This document shows positions 31,874-42,403 of a stretch of DNA of 64,000 nt, piece after piece. The number at the start of each line of letters is the position of its first letter. Positions within the stretch are counted from its first letter, which is position 1. A model generated the notes under the pieces. That model saw nothing but the letters and a program-made list of their open reading frames with translations. It was not told where the DNA came from and made no database searches. The stretch comes from Tropicimonas marinistellae (GTDB lineage: Bacteria; Pseudomonadota; Alphaproteobacteria; Rhodobacterales; Rhodobacteraceae): the NCBI RefSeq assembly GCF_001509585.1, contig NZ_LNCI01000006.1:1-64000 (forward strand), given 5' to 3'. Both the position numbers and the translations under genes were made by a program.

Positions 31874-32931
31874 AATTGCCACGGGTCCAGCGCGTCACGC
31901 GGAACGGCAAGTCGTACAAGTATCACCGCATCACAGGTGGCAGGCTCCCTGCCGACGTTCCGGAAGATGACCCGGCTTTTATTTCGGCATGGACCGCAGA
32001 GGAGGGGCGCAAGCGGGCACCGAAGACCAGGCACGGAACCGGGACCATCGGAGCGGCGTGCACGGCGTATCTTTCCTCGAAGAAGTTCATGGAACTCTCG
32101 GAAGGCTACAGGCGTCCGACCCGCCGGCATATCAGCACCATTGTGGAAGAATACGGCACCGCGCCTATCAAGGATCTCCGGCCCTACCACATCCAATCCG
32201 ATCTTGCGAAACTACCCGCGAACCCGGCCCGCGCCCGCCGCAAAGCATGGCGACTGCTCTGCGCATTCGCATTGGCGTCCCGATTCATTGCCGAAGACCC
32301 GAGCGACGCCACAAAGGCACCGAAGGCACCGAAGACCGACGGACACGAACCGTGGTCGGTCGAGGAAATCGCCGCGTTTCGAGACCACTGGCCAATCGAG
32401 GATCCGCGCCGCCTCGCATTCGAATTGACCTACTGGACGGGTGCTCGCATCTCCGACGCATGCCGGCTGACGCTTGGCATGGTCGGAAAGGGCGACGGGG
32501 TTCTCACCTTCACGCAGAAGAAGACCAAGGGGAAGGCGCATGTTCCGTGGACCTGCGCCATGCAGCCATTTGCCGACTTGGAGACACACGGGTACCTGAT
32601 GGCCTGCATCGAGGCGCAGCGCCCCGGTATGGCACTGATCGTGACGATACACGGGAAACCGCGATCAGAGAAAGCACTCGGGAATTGGATGGCGGAATCG
32701 GCCCGCCTCGCCGGCGTCCAGAAGAGCGCCCACGGATTGCGGAAGTCTCGCCTCATCCAGCTTGCTGAGAATGGCGCACCGGCCCTCGCAATGATGGCTT
32801 GGAGCGGCCACAAAACGCTGGACGAGGTTCAGCACTACATCATCGCCGCGGAGCGGAAGCGGGCCATTTTGGGAACGGAACAAGACCAGAACCCTGTAAA
32901 CAAGGTCGGACCCACCCGCAAAAAGTCATAA
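31870..32931 (+). CDS. int: Tyrosine integrase
   Basis: 353 residues from the GTG at 31870, overlapping the excisionase stop; a GTG nine codons earlier is also possible. The catalytic domain shows WTGARISDACRL (Arg), AHGLRKS (His-x-x-Arg), WSGHKTLDE (His) and the Tyr in VQHYI. It ends 23 bases from the 3' end of tRNA-Arg, the expected attachment site. Confidence 0.93.
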   Translation: MKLPRVQRVTRNGKSYKYHRITGGRLPADVPEDDPAFISAWTAEEGRKRAPKTRHGTGTIGAACTAYLSSKKFMELSEGYRRPTRRHISTIVEEYGTAPIKDLRPYHIQSDLAKLPANPARARRKAWRLLCAFALASRFIAEDPSDATKAPKAPKTDGHEPWSVEEIAAFRDHWPIEDPRRLAFELTYWTGARISDACRLTLGMVGKGDGVLTFTQKKTKGKAHVPWTCAMQPFADLETHGYLMACIEAQRPGMALIVTIHGKPRSEKALGNWMAESARLAGVQKSAHGLRKSRLIQLAENGAPALAMMAWSGHKTLDEVQHYIIAAERKRAILGTEQDQNPVNKVGPTRKKS

Positions 32932-32954
32932 AAAAAAGGGGAAAGGAGGCTATG

Positions 32955-33031
32955 TGGCGATCCCACGAGGACTCGAACCCCGAACCTGCTGATTAGAAGT
33001 CAGCTGCTCTATCCAGTTGAGCTATGGGACC
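32955..33031 (-). tRNA. tRNA-Arg(TCT)
   Basis: 77 bases including encoded CCA. Acceptor GGTCCCA pairs with TGGGATC (one G-T). Anticodon loop CTTCTAA gives TCT. T-loop GTTCGAGTC is standard. Complete and probably functional; likely the prophage attachment site. Confidence 0.93.
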
Positions 33032-33185
33032 GCTGCTCCCTTTTGGGCAGCCCGGCGCCCAATTTCAAGCCATGTCGCGCGACCAACGGGCCGAAACGCT
33101 GTTTCGAGGGCGATTGCGCGTCCCTCAACCGCCCCGCCGGCCGAGGCAGGGTCAGGTAACCCCTGCGCGCATGCGATGAGTCGTG

Positions 33186-33497
33186 TCAGTGCGTCCAGAC
33201 CGTCCGCCTGTTGGTCGCGAAGTTCTCGCCGTAGCCATTCGGGCGAATGACCGGCTTGCGCTTCTTCGGTTCGATCACCACCGCATCGAGCCCCTTCTCG
33301 CGGGCATAATCCAGCGCGGCTTCCTTGGTATCGAAGCGCAACTTGATCTGGCTGTGCACGTCGGTGCCGCCCGGCCACCCCATCAGCGGGTCCACGTCTG
33401 TCCCGCCTTCCGGAACGATATCGACGACCCAATGTTTCGTCTTTCCGGTGCCGGACTGCATGGGATTTTTCGCAGGCTGATAGATGCGCGCACGCAT
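33186..33497 (-). CDS. Complex I accessory subunit, NDUFS4-like
   Basis: 103 residues. RARIYQPAKNPMQSG, WVVDI, DPLMGWPGGTD and FDTKEAALDYAREKG are the signature of the ETC complex I subunit family (human NDUFS4), found in alphaproteobacteria and mitochondria. It stabilises the peripheral arm of NADH dehydrogenase. Host gene just outside the prophage. Confidence 0.93.
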   Translation of the reverse strand: MRARIYQPAKNPMQSGTGKTKHWVVDIVPEGGTDVDPLMGWPGGTDVHSQIKLRFDTKEAALDYAREKGLDAVVIEPKKRKPVIRPNGYGENFATNRRTVWTH

Positions 33498-33600
33498 GGG
33501 CGAACTCCTTGGCTACTGACTGCGGTTATCGCGAAGGCCGCCGGTTGCCGCAAGGGGCGATCTGTCTCGCCCATGACGCCCCGGGCATGGCACCGGGGGT

Positions 33601-33654
33601 GGCTGCCGGTCGGCCACGAGGGAGCGAGATGGGGATGTTCACCGACCGGCAGCC
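33601..33654. repeat. Perfect 13-bp inverted repeat
   Basis: GGCTGCCGGTCGG at 33601-33613 and its exact complement at 33642-33654, loop 28 bases. It lies between the PepSY gene's end and the complex I gene's start. It could be a terminator without a T-tract or a protein-binding site. Confidence 0.5.
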
Positions 33655-33726
33655 TGTCTGCTGCGTAACTTTACGTTGCGGCAAGCCAGCCGATTCCGCA
33701 ATCCATTCTCCGCGAATTCGGCGCGA

Positions 33727-34878
33727 TTACGCCGAGGCCCGACGCCTGAACAGCGGCCGGATGAGGCGGCGGTAGCTGAGCGCCAACCCAGTATACACCA
33801 TTACAAGCGACGCAACGGAGGCGATCGCGGCAATCGTCTGACCGAGAAGCCCGTAGTATTCGCCGGTGTGAACGAACCGCATCCAGAGCCGCACGCGGGA
33901 CGCCGGGGAGCGATCCTCGATGCCCTGCGTCTCCACCAGCGCGCCGTCGTCCCGGCTGAAAACGAGCGTTGTCTGGCGCGCCGGCTGCCGCCCGGTTCCG
34001 GTGTCCACCATGGCCGCGACCGTCTCGGCGCCCTCGCGTGGCAGCGTCAGCGTGATCCGGTTCCAGCCCGCGTCGGTCTCTGCCGCGCTGTCCACCACCT
34101 GCTGTAGCGTGACGCCCTGCGGAGCGAGGTCCACATCTCCAGACGACCCGCCGGCTCCGCGCATGCCGCTGCCGTCACGCGGGCCGCGGCGCGCAGGCGC
34201 TTCCTCGCCGTAGGCGGAATAGATGAGATTGGACGCCCACGGGTAAGAGATCACCGTCCCGGAGATGACGATCACGAGCAGCGGGATCAATGCCCAGACG
34301 CCGAAAACGTGGTGCCAGTTGAAGTCCCGCGCGCGCGCCGTCGGCAGATCGCGCCGGAAGAACAGGTTGTTGCGGAACATCCGCCATTTCCAGACACGCG
34401 GAAGCCATAGGTAGGCGCCGGAGGCGATCAGGAAGAGAAAGACGAGGTTCGACACCCCGGTAACGGCCCCGCCCACCTCGCGCGAGAAAACCGGGACGAG
34501 CCAGCGGTGCACTTGCATGACCGCGCCGAAAAACGCCTGCGCGCCAGCGGTGTCGCTGCTCAGCGCGGCGCCCGTCGTCGGGTCCAGCAGGATCGTGTCG
34601 GACCGGCCCCAGCCCGCGGCAACGGGTATTGCCGGGTCGCTGGAAAAGGTAACGGAGGTCGCACGCCCGCCGCTTTGCTCCACGGCCAGAATCGCGATCT
34701 CGTCGGCACTCAACGGCGGCGCGCCAGAGGTCTCCGTCGCGACCCGCGTCTCCATCAACCGCGTGATCTGAAGCTCGTAGGCGAGGAGAATTCCGGTGAT
34801 CGACATCACCGCCACAACCAATCCAACGGCAACCCCGCATACGAGGTGGCTCCAGAATACGACCTTTCGGACAGTCAT
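33727..34878 (-). CDS. PepSY-associated membrane protein
   Basis: 383 residues from the ATG at 34878. Four hydrophobic segments (near residues 7-32, 145-165, 195-215, 345-370) flank periplasmic PepSY-like domains. Features include [21 protein letters not shown] and NWHHVFGVW with conserved His residues, as in iron-regulated PepSY_TM proteins linked to siderophore uptake or ferric reduction. It is divergent from uvrB over a 144-base gap. Confidence 0.85.
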   Translation of the reverse strand: MTVRKVVFWSHLVCGVAVGLVVAVMSITGILLAYELQITRLMETRVATETSGAPPLSADEIAILAVEQSGGRATSVTFSSDPAIPVAAGWGRSDTILLDPTTGAALSSDTAGAQAFFGAVMQVHRWLVPVFSREVGGAVTGVSNLVFLFLIASGAYLWLPRVWKWRMFRNNLFFRRDLPTARARDFNWHHVFGVWALIPLLVIVISGTVISYPWASNLIYSAYGEEAPARRGPRDGSGMRGAGGSSGDVDLAPQGVTLQQVVDSAAETDAGWNRITLTLPREGAETVAAMVDTGTGRQPARQTTLVFSRDDGALVETQGIEDRSPASRVRLWMRFVHTGEYYGLLGQTIAAIASVASLVMVYTGLALSYRRLIRPLFRRRASA

Positions 34879-35022
34879 CGCTTGCTCCCGGCTCGCTGCG
34901 CGTCGATGGCTTCTACGGCGCGCAACCACTTTTCCGTTGCCCGGACGAAAAAGAATTGCACTTGCCGCGCCGGCAGCCGAAAAGAACAAAAGCAGACCGC
35001 GCCCCAGCCGAACGAGTGGCCC

Positions 35023-37221
35023 ATGCCCTATGCCAATTCCGACCAGTCCCCGCCGATCCTCCACAGCCCTGCCCCGGATGTCCGCACCCGCGAGAAGCTG
35101 GAAGGCGGCCGGCGCTTCATCATGCAGTCCGAATTCGACCCGGCGGGTGACCAGCCCACCGCGATAACGGAGCTTTCGCAGGGCGTGCGCGACGGCGAGC
35201 GCGACCAGGTCCTGCTCGGTGCCACCGGCACCGGCAAGACCTTCACCATGGCAAAGGTGATCGAGGAGACGCAGCGCCCTGCGATCATCCTCGCGCCGAA
35301 CAAGACGCTCGCGGCCCAGCTCTACGGCGAGTTCAAGGGCTTCTTTCCGGAAAACTCGGTCGAGTATTTCGTCAGCTATTACGATTACTACCAGCCCGAG
35401 GCCTATGTCCCCCGCTCGGACACCTACATAGAAAAAGAAAGCCAGATCAACGAACAGATCGACCGGATGCGCCACTCCGCCACCCGGGCACTGCTGGAAC
35501 GCGACGACGTGATCATCGTCGCCTCGGTCTCCTGCATCTATGGCATCGGCTCGGTGGAGACCTACGGGGCGATGACGCAGGACCTGCACACGGGGCGCGA
35601 ATACGATCAGCGCAAGGTCATCGCCGATCTGGTCGCCCAGCAATACCGCCGCAACGATCAGGCGTTTCAGCGCGGCTCCTTCCGGGTCCGTGGCGACGTG
35701 CTGGAGATCTGGCCCGCCCACCTCGAAGACCGCGCCTGGCGCGCCTCCTTCTTCGGCGAGGAGCTGGAAACGCTGACGGAATTCGACCCGCTGACCGGCG
35801 AGAAGACGGATACGTTCGACCGTATCCGCGTCTACGCCAATTCACACTACGTCACGCCCAAACCGACGATGAAACAGGCCATCGAGGGCATCAAGAAGGA
35901 GCTGAAGAGCCGCCTCACCCAGCTCGTCGACGACGGCAAGTTGCTGGAGGCGCAGCGGTTGGAGCAGCGCACCAATTTCGACCTCGAAATGCTGGAGGCC
36001 ACCGGCGTCTGCAACGGCATCGAGAACTATTCCCGCTACCTCACGGGCCGCGCGCCGGGCGAGCCGCCCCCCACCCTTTTCGAATTCATCCCCGATCACG
36101 CCATCGTCTTCGCCGACGAAAGCCACGTGAGCGTGCCGCAGATCGGCGGCATGTATCGCGGCGACTACCGGCGCAAGTTCACGCTGGCCGAACACGGCTT
36201 CCGCCTGCCGTCGTGCATGGACAACCGCCCCCTCAAGTTCGAGGAATGGGACGCCATGCGCCCGCAATCGGTCTTCGTCTCCGCCACCCCGCAATCCTGG
36301 GAGCTGGAACAGACCGGCGGTGTCTTCACCGAACAGGTGATCCGCCCCACCGGGCTCCTGGACCCGCAGGTGGAGATCCGACCCGTGGAGATGCAGGTGG
36401 ACGACCTGCTCGACGAGGTCCGCAAGGTGACGGCCAGGGGCTTCCGCACCCTCGTCACGACGCTCACCAAGCGCATGGCCGAGGACCTGACGGAATACCT
36501 GCATGAACAGGGGATCAAGGTCCGCTACATGCATTCGGACATCGACACCATCGAACGCATCGAGATCCTGCGGGACCTCCGCCTTGGCGCCTTCGACGTG
36601 CTGGTGGGCATCAACCTGCTGCGCGAGGGGCTCGACATCCCCGAATGCGGGCTGGTGGCGATACTCGATGCTGACAAGGAGGGCTTCCTGCGCTCCGAAA
36701 CCTCGCTGATCCAGACCATCGGCCGGGCGGCGCGGAACGCCGAGGGCCGGGTCATCATGTACGCCGACCGCATCACCGGCTCCATGGAGCGCGCGCTTAA
36801 GGAAACCGACCGCCGCCGCGCCAAGCAGATCGCCTATAACGAGGAACACGGCATCACGCCGGAGACGGTGAAAAAGAACGTGGAAGACATCCTCGCCGGC
36901 CTCTACCAGGGCGACACCGACATGTCCCGCGTGACCGCCACGGTGGAAAAACCGCTCCACGGCGCCAACCTGGAGGCCCACCTCGACGGGTTAAGAACCC
37001 AGATGCGCAAGGCCGCCGAGGACCTGGAATTCGAAGAAGCCGCCCGCCTGCGGGACGAGATCAAACGGCTGGAAGCGGTGGATTTGGCCGTCGCCGACGA
37101 CCCGCTGGCACGGCAATCGGCGGTGGAAGCGGCGAGTGAGGCGGCGGTGAAGGGAAGAGGGCGCTCAACGGCCGGGCGGCCGGGGCAGCGCGGGGGGAAT
37201 GTGAAGAGGCGGAAGCGTTAG
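35023..37221 (+). CDS. uvrB: Excinuclease ABC subunit B
   Basis: 732 residues from the ATG at 35023. Walker A GATGTGKT (66-73), the beta-hairpin [21 protein letters not shown], helicase motifs through QTIGRAARN, and a C-terminal UvrC-binding UVR motif ([24 protein letters not shown], broken into short conserved blocks). It loads onto damaged DNA with UvrA and recruits UvrC. The stop overlaps the stop of the convergent neighbour. Confidence 0.97.
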   Translation: MPYANSDQSPPILHSPAPDVRTREKLEGGRRFIMQSEFDPAGDQPTAITELSQGVRDGERDQVLLGATGTGKTFTMAKVIEETQRPAIILAPNKTLAAQLYGEFKGFFPENSVEYFVSYYDYYQPEAYVPRSDTYIEKESQINEQIDRMRHSATRALLERDDVIIVASVSCIYGIGSVETYGAMTQDLHTGREYDQRKVIADLVAQQYRRNDQAFQRGSFRVRGDVLEIWPAHLEDRAWRASFFGEELETLTEFDPLTGEKTDTFDRIRVYANSHYVTPKPTMKQAIEGIKKELKSRLTQLVDDGKLLEAQRLEQRTNFDLEMLEATGVCNGIENYSRYLTGRAPGEPPPTLFEFIPDHAIVFADESHVSVPQIGGMYRGDYRRKFTLAEHGFRLPSCMDNRPLKFEEWDAMRPQSVFVSATPQSWELEQTGGVFTEQVIRPTGLLDPQVEIRPVEMQVDDLLDEVRKVTARGFRTLVTTLTKRMAEDLTEYLHEQGIKVRYMHSDIDTIERIEILRDLRLGAFDVLVGINLLREGLDIPECGLVAILDADKEGFLRSETSLIQTIGRAARNAEGRVIMYADRITGSMERALKETDRRRAKQIAYNEEHGITPETVKKNVEDILAGLYQGDTDMSRVTATVEKPLHGANLEAHLDGLRTQMRKAAEDLEFEEAARLRDEIKRLEAVDLAVADDPLARQSAVEAASEAAVKGRGRSTAGRPGQRGGNVKRRKR

Positions 37222-37847
37222 CCGTCAGCTAGCGACTGCCAATCCCTATAATCTATCAAAGTTGATCGGTAGATCTTGAGGCGCTGACATTTGTCAATTT
37301 TCGCTATTAGGCTTTTCATCGGATCCACGAGCGGCTTTGTAAGCCACGGGCTTAACGTTATTCGTTCGATTGCGCTGATCGGAAATGGGTAAGTTGGATA
37401 CTGGCCGTTTGTTTTCCCGGTATACACTATGCGCGTCTCTTCTTCAGGCTCATAGCGCTTGTGCTTCAAAAATTTTAGGTTTTCATCGGAAAGAGGCTTC
37501 ATTGCCCTAGCATCGCCAATTGAACGGTACTTCACGTTTCCAATCTCGACGTTTGAGTTAAGAGAAAACACTTCACGCAGCTTGGCCTCATAAAACGCGA
37601 TACAGACTCCATCCGGCCCGGGCGCGAACACTCGCCAGTGGTGGTAAGTTTGATCAGAGCGCGAAAAACATAGGGCAAACACCTGCTTGTTTTGGTTTCG
37701 CGACCGGTATTTTTGAATGAAGTGAACATCGTTACGATCATCCCAAGTGTCGGGATCTAGGAGTGTGATTTGCTTCTTGGTCAGCATATGGATGGCAGAC
37801 GCAAGTGATGTATATCGGTTGATCGTATTCAGAGAGTTACTTCCCAT
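37218..37847 (-). CDS. DUF2971-like protein, low GC
   Basis: 209 residues from the ATG at 37847; a TTG at 37943 would add 32. [32 protein letters not shown] is the entry pattern of DUF2971. [16 protein letters not shown] follows, similar to family members seen in defence-rich regions. The GC content is clearly below that of uvrB, and it abuts uvrB tail to tail, suggesting recent gain. Function unknown. Confidence 0.68.
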   Translation of the reverse strand: MGSNSLNTINRYTSLASAIHMLTKKQITLLDPDTWDDRNDVHFIQKYRSRNQNKQVFALCFSRSDQTYHHWRVFAPGPDGVCIAFYEAKLREVFSLNSNVEIGNVKYRSIGDARAMKPLSDENLKFLKHKRYEPEEETRIVYTGKTNGQYPTYPFPISAIERITLSPWLTKPLVDPMKSLIAKIDKCQRLKIYRSTLIDYRDWQSLADG

Positions 37848-38008
37848 TTCGTCGCTCTTATAGACTGATTTCAGCAAAGACTGCCACGCCACGGGTCGCA
37901 GAGCAACAAATGTCGCGTATTTCGATTTTGCGATTTCTGCCAATCATGAAACTGCCTTCGAACCACGTCCGACAGCCCGGGCGTCCAGCCCGGGCCGCGC
38001 CCGACCCT

Positions 38009-38127
38009 CCCCCCGGGAGGGCGCATTGGCGATGGCCCGCACCGCACACCCCGAGTCCGGGGCTTCAAAGATAAATCGCTGACCACAGGCGCCCCAAAGC
38101 GCCCACCCAGGGTCGGGCGCCGCCCTC
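38009..38127. repeat. Direct repeat, copy 1 (period 210)
   Basis: About 119 bases that recur at 38219-38337 with exactly 210-base offset and no gaps, differing at scattered sites. It contains CATTGGCGATGGCCCGCACC and GGGTCGGGCGCCGCCCTC. Copy 1 is also flanked by 12-bp inverted arms (GCGCCCGACCCT at 37997-38008; complement at 38109-38120). The whole gap 37848-38455 has no gene. Confidence 0.75.
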
Positions 38128-38179
38128 CGCGAACCTGGACTACCGGCATCCGCGCCCTGGGCTCCGCCCGTTCTCGCCT

Positions 38180-38202
38180 GAAATGGTCCCCCGGACCATT
38201 TC
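38180..38202. repeat. Perfect hairpin between the repeats
   Basis: GAAATGGTCC and GGACCATTTC, a 10-bp perfect stem with a 3-base CCC loop, between the two repeat copies. No T-tract follows. It could be a structured RNA element or part of a mobile repeat. Confidence 0.6.
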
Positions 38203-38218
38203 CGGGACGGCTCGAACT

Positions 38219-38337
38219 CCCCCCGGGAGGACACATTGGCGATGGCCCGCACCGCACAGTGCGAATCCGGGGCTTTCGGGAGAATCCGCCCACCACAGGC
38301 GCCCGAAAGCGCCCACCGAGGGTCGGGCGCCGCCCTC
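38219..38337. repeat. Direct repeat, copy 2 (period 210)
   Basis: Second copy of the unit at 38009-38127; the differences concentrate around 38256-38292 and otherwise are single bases. It lacks the inverted arm found before copy 1. Confidence 0.75.
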
Positions 38338-38455
38338 TGCGCTGGCATCCCTTCCGGAGCCGAGCACGGATAGGCCGCCGCAGTGCCCGCCGGAACACAC
38401 ACCCCGCCCCTCACCGGATAGGCATCGCGCTCACCTCCGGCGTCGGGGCAAAACC

Positions 38456-39418
38456 TCAGCCACGCAAATCGGCGGCGTTCTCGAGGAACCATTCGTAGGT
38501 TTGCGCGACCCCGTCACGGAGCGGGATCTGCGCCGTCCACCCCATTTCCGCAAGCCGCGAGACGTCCATCAGCTTGCGCGGCGTGCCGTCCGGCTTGGTG
38601 CGATCGTAGGCGATGCGCCCCGTGTAGCCGGTCACCTCGGCAATCATCGCCGCGAGTTCGGCAATGCTGATATCCGTCCCCGTCCCCACGTTGATGTGCG
38701 ACAGCATCGGCTCCGTGGACCGGTCATAGGCCGCCCGATCAAGTTCGAGCACGAAGAGCGATGCCTCCGCCATGTCATCGACGTGGAGGAACTCGCGCCG
38801 CGGCGTGCCGCTGCCCCAGATCGCCACCTCCTCCGCGCCCGATCTTGCCGCCTCGTGGAACCGCCGCAGAAGCGCCGGCAGCACATGACTGTTCTCCGGG
38901 TGGAAGTTGTCGCCGGTCCCGTAAAGGTTCGTCGGCATCACGCTGCGGTAGTCGACGCCATACTGGCGGTTGTAGCTCTCGCACAGCTTGATCCCGGCGA
39001 TCTTCGCAATCGCATATGGCTCGTTGGTGGGCTCAAGCGTCCCGGTCAGCAGCGCGCTTTCCGCCATGGGCTGCGGCGCGAGCTTCGGATAGATGCAGGA
39101 ACTCCCCAGGAAGAGCAGCTTGCGAACGCCCGCCTCGAAAGCCTGGTGGATGACATTCGTCTCCATCATCAGGTTCTCGTAGATGAACTCCGCCGGATAG
39201 GTGTTGTTGGCGTGAATACCGCCCACCTTGGCGGCGGCAAGGATCACCCGCTCCGGCCGTTCCGCCTGCATGAACGCGCGCACGGCGGATTGATCCGTCA
39301 GGTCGAGCTCCGCATGGGTCCGTGTGACGATCGAATCCGCAGAAGCGCCCCGGGCCTGCATTTGGCGATGGATGGCCGAGCCGACCATGCCACGGTGTCC
39401 GGCAATGTAGGTCTTCAT
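38456..39418 (-). CDS. fcl: GDP-L-fucose synthase
   Basis: 320 residues from the ATG at 39418. N-terminal Rossmann [25 protein letters not shown] (Tyr-x3-Lys), and PTNLYG. It converts GDP-4-keto-6-deoxymannose to GDP-L-fucose by epimerisation and reduction. It lies 10 bases after gmd, so both steps are in one operon. Its product feeds surface polysaccharide. Confidence 0.95.
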   Translation of the reverse strand: MKTYIAGHRGMVGSAIHRQMQARGASADSIVTRTHAELDLTDQSAVRAFMQAERPERVILAAAKVGGIHANNTYPAEFIYENLMMETNVIHQAFEAGVRKLLFLGSSCIYPKLAPQPMAESALLTGTLEPTNEPYAIAKIAGIKLCESYNRQYGVDYRSVMPTNLYGTGDNFHPENSHVLPALLRRFHEAARSGAEEVAIWGSGTPRREFLHVDDMAEASLFVLELDRAAYDRSTEPMLSHINVGTGTDISIAELAAMIAEVTGYTGRIAYDRTKPDGTPRKLMDVSRLAEMGWTAQIPLRDGVAQTYEWFLENAADLRG

Positions 39419-39428
39419 CGTCGCCCCC

Positions 39429-40550
39429 TCAGAGCTCGAGCGAAACCGGCAATTCCATCCCGTGCTCCTTGAGCAAGGCGTGGCGGCGCGCAACGCGAAG
39501 ATCCTGCTCGACCATTTCCGCGCACATCTCCTGCACGGTGATCTGCGGCTCCCACCCCAGCCGTTCCTTTGCGCGCGCCGGGTCCCCAAGCAGCGTTTCC
39601 ACCTCGGCCGGCCGGAAGTACCGGGGATCGATCCGCACGATCACATCGCCGGCCTTGACCGCCGGTGCCATGTCGCTCGTCACCGCCGCCACGACACCGG
39701 TCTCTTCCGTGCCCGTCCCGGTAAACTCGAGCTCGATACCCAGTTCGGCCGCCGACCAGCGGATGAACTCGCGGACCGAGAACTGCTTGCCCGTCGCGAT
39801 GACGAAATCCTCGGCCGCATCCTGTTGCAGCATCATCCACTGCATGCGCACGTAGTCCTTCGCATGCCCCCAGTCGCGCAGCGCGTCGATGTTGCCCATG
39901 AAGATGCAGTCCTCGAGACCCTGGGCGATATTGGCCAGCCCGCGCGTAATCTTGCGCGTCACGAAGGTTTCCCCCCGACGCGGGCTCTCGTGATTGAAGA
40001 GGATGCCGTTACACGCGTACATCCCGTAGGCCTCCCGGTAGTTCACCGTGATCCAGTAGGAATAGAGCTTGGCCACGGCATAGGGGGAGCGCGGATAGAA
40101 CGGCGTCGTTTCCTTCTGGGGCGTTTCCTGCACGAGCCCGTAGAGTTCCGAGGTCGAGGCCTGGTAGAACCGCGTCTTCTTCTCCAGCCCGAGGAAACGG
40201 ATTCCCTCCAGCAGACGCAGCGTGCCAATGGCATCGACATCGGCCGTATACTCCGGCGCCTCGAAGCTGACCGCGACATGGCTCTGGGCGCCAAGGTTAT
40301 AGACCTCGTCCGGCTCCACCTCGCGCAGGATCCGGGTCAGGTTCGACGTGTCGCTGAGATCCCCGTAATGCAGCTTCATCCGCGGGTCCGGCGCGTGCGG
40401 ATCCTGGTAGATGTGGTCGATCCGCTGCGTATTGAAGAGCGAGGCCCGGCGCTTGATGCCGTGCACCTCATAGCCCTTTTCCAAAAGAAATTCAGCAAGA
40501 TAAGAACCATCCTGCCCCGTGATTCCCGTTATCAGTGCGCGCTTCGTCAT
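39429..40550 (-). CDS. gmd: GDP-mannose 4,6-dehydratase
   Basis: 373 residues from the ATG at 40550; the upstream TTG lies in the decayed gene. Rossmann [24 protein letters not shown] and YAVAKLY (Tyr-x3-Lys). It makes GDP-4-keto-6-deoxymannose for fcl. The start overlaps the stop of the glycosyltransferase remnant (ATGA), which shows the original operon order. Confidence 0.96.
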   Translation of the reverse strand: MTKRALITGITGQDGSYLAEFLLEKGYEVHGIKRRASLFNTQRIDHIYQDPHAPDPRMKLHYGDLSDTSNLTRILREVEPDEVYNLGAQSHVAVSFEAPEYTADVDAIGTLRLLEGIRFLGLEKKTRFYQASTSELYGLVQETPQKETTPFYPRSPYAVAKLYSYWITVNYREAYGMYACNGILFNHESPRRGETFVTRKITRGLANIAQGLEDCIFMGNIDALRDWGHAKDYVRMQWMMLQQDAAEDFVIATGKQFSVREFIRWSAAELGIELEFTGTGTEETGVVAAVTSDMAPAVKAGDVIVRIDPRYFRPAEVETLLGDPARAKERLGWEPQITVQEMCAEMVEQDLRVARRHALLKEHGMELPVSLEL

Positions 40551-40836
40551 GTCCTGATCCAATCCTTCACAAAGAACTGCTCAACCTTGCTGTTGTTTTT
40601 CCGGGCAGCGTTCCGACGCCGCCGATGAGGTTTTGCCGCAAGGCGTGAAATTCCTCGCGGCACCTGCGCATGATCCGCCCGCCGGACCGGTCGCTCTTGC
40701 CGACCGCCCGCGCCGTCACCAAGGCAGGTGTTGCGGGAACGGCCCTGACCCCACGAGATCGAGCCTTCTGACCGGCGAACGCATTCGCGTCTGCGGACGC
40801 GCGATGGAACGTGGCGGTGACAACAGAAAACTTCAT
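40547..40836 (-). pseudogene. Decayed family-2 glycosyltransferase
   Basis: From the ATG at 40836 the frame reads MKFSVVTATFHRAS, the start of GT2 (WcaE-like) transferases. After a short degenerate middle it gives RRCREEFHALRQNLIGGVGTL, and in another frame [18 protein letters not shown], both like the C-terminus of such enzymes. The final TGA overlaps the gmd ATG. About 150 residues of a normal protein of about 245 seem to be deleted, and there is a frameshift. So fucose precursor synthesis remains but one transferase is lost. Confidence 0.6.
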
Positions 40837-41268
40837 GATCTGGGAAATCGGCTCGCGCAATTCTGGTCAGGGCGACGCCACCGGGCGCCGGGCGTGATCT
40901 GTCGCCAAGGGTTGACTAGCCTTCAAAGGCACCGGCATCCACGCTTTCTCGACACAATTTGCGAAAATGTCGCGTCACCGCATCGGAAACGATCTAGATG
41001 CCGCAGAAGGCGGCTCTGACGGAACGAGCCCGGCAGGCCGGCTTCCCCGCTACCGCCTGCAACGTGCCGGACGCCCCGCGCCAATGCGCGGCTCTCCACG
41101 GGCACAGCCAATTGCCGGCGATCCTGTCGAGGATTGCCCCGAGGCAAGCCCCCCCGCATACCCACAAGGCCACACTCTCGCGCGCGCCATTCGCAGCGCC
41201 TCAACCCAGCGGCCAAAGCGGCGGATTTCGCAATTCCGCCAGCGCGTTAGATCGTTCACGATGGAAGG
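40837..41268. other. Gap with no recognisable gene
   Basis: I see no convincing coding frame, RNA gene or repeat here. It lies between the glycosyltransferase remnant and tRNA-Val and may hold the promoter of the gmd-fcl operon. Confidence 0.4.
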
Positions 41269-41344
<76 letters not shown>

Positions 41345-41483
41345 GCCGCCCGGTCTGATAGCCTGTCGGCCACAGTGAAGGCAAGAGAGGATCGGTGTTC
41401 CCGGCACAGATACCTGCGCCGGGACGAATTCCCAGGGGCCGACGGGCCAAGGCGCCTGTCTCCACGGCCCTGCGCGCCCCAAA

Positions 41484-42224
41484 TCAGAGCTGCGCGGCAA
41501 CCTCGTCGGAGATTTCGAGGTTCGCCGTCACCCGTTGCACGTCGTCGTCGTCTTCCAGCACGTCGATCAGGCGCATCAGTTTCTGCGCGCCGTCAAGGTC
41601 AAGCTCGGTCGTCGTCGTGGGCTTCCAGATCAGCTTGGTGTGCTCGGCCTCGCCAAGCACGTCCTCCAGCGCGGTGGAAACATCGTTGAGGTCGGTGTCG
41701 GCCGTGTAGATGACATGCGTCTCCTCATCGGACTCCACGTCTTCCGCCCCGGCCTCGATGGCCGCCAGCATGATATCGTCCTCGGAGCCGGCGGAGACCG
41801 GATAGGTGATCTCGCCCTTGCGCTCGAACATGAAGCCGACAGAACCGGTCTCGCCGAGGTTGCCGCCATGCTTGGCGAAGGTCGAGCGCACGGTGGAGGC
41901 GGTGCGGTTGCGGTTGTCGGTCATCGCCTCGACGATCACCGCCACGCCACCCGGGCCGTAGCCTTCGTAGCGGATTTCTTCGTAGTCATCGCCCTCGCCC
42001 GCCACGGACTTCTTGATCGCGCGGTCGATGACGTCCTTCGGCACCGAGTTCGATTTCGCTTCCTTCACCGCCAGCCGCAGGCGCGGGTTCTTGTCCGGGT
42101 CCGGATCGCCCATCTTCGCGGCGACGGTGATTTCTTTCGACAGTTTGGAAAACAGTTTGGAGCGCGCAGCATCCTGCCGCCCCTTGCGGTGCTGAATATT
42201 CGCCCATTTTGAATGGCCGGCCAT
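41484..42224 (-). CDS. yebC: YebC/PmpR family protein
   Basis: 246 residues. [23 protein letters not shown] at the start, [13 protein letters not shown] and [13 protein letters not shown] are diagnostic. Family members act as transcription regulators or help ribosomes through difficult (proline-rich) stretches. Full length and intact. Confidence 0.97.
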   Translation of the reverse strand: MAGHSKWANIQHRKGRQDAARSKLFSKLSKEITVAAKMGDPDPDKNPRLRLAVKEAKSNSVPKDVIDRAIKKSVAGEGDDYEEIRYEGYGPGGVAVIVEAMTDNRNRTASTVRSTFAKHGGNLGETGSVGFMFERKGEITYPVSAGSEDDIMLAAIEAGAEDVESDEETHVIYTADTDLNDVSTALEDVLGEAEHTKLIWKPTTTTELDLDGAQKLMRLIDVLEDDDDVQRVTANLEISDEVAAQL

Positions 42225-42403
42225 GGGTCTTCTCCGTTTCGGGTCGAGACTTGCGTGATTGGCGCGTCAATATCCCAAAGCAACTGCCGGGGGCAATCCC
42301 ATCGCCGACCGCGATACGCACCGCGGCGTCGATACGCGGATTTCCGGTCAACAGGGGGCGGCGGCCACGACACGGGCGGGGTGGCGCGCCGACGAGCCCA
42401 TCC

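Larger units (their letters stand above)
1207..32954. mobile_element. Siphovirus-type prophage next to tRNA-Arg(TCT)
   Basis: A complete-looking set of head, tail, lysis, replication, regulation and integration genes lies here. Lytic genes are on the minus strand; repressor, right-arm genes and integrase are on the plus strand. The integrase gene ends 23 bases before the 3' end of an intact tRNA-Arg, the usual right boundary. I could not find the matching tRNA-Arg 3' repeat at the left, so the left edge near 1200 is only the end of the last phage gene. HK97-fold head genes and a long tape measure indicate a long non-contractile tail; there are no sheath or baseplate wedge genes. Confidence 0.9.

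Noticed and set aside
33022-33432. 136-codon minus-strand frame
   Set aside because: It overlaps the NDUFS4-like gene in another frame and runs into the tRNA-Arg gene. The short part after 33186 might be coding, but there is no good start.
38140-38400. Small minus-strand frame in the 210-base repeat
   Set aside because: Its protein is just the translated repeat, rich in Gly/Arg/Pro, with no ribosome site or family.
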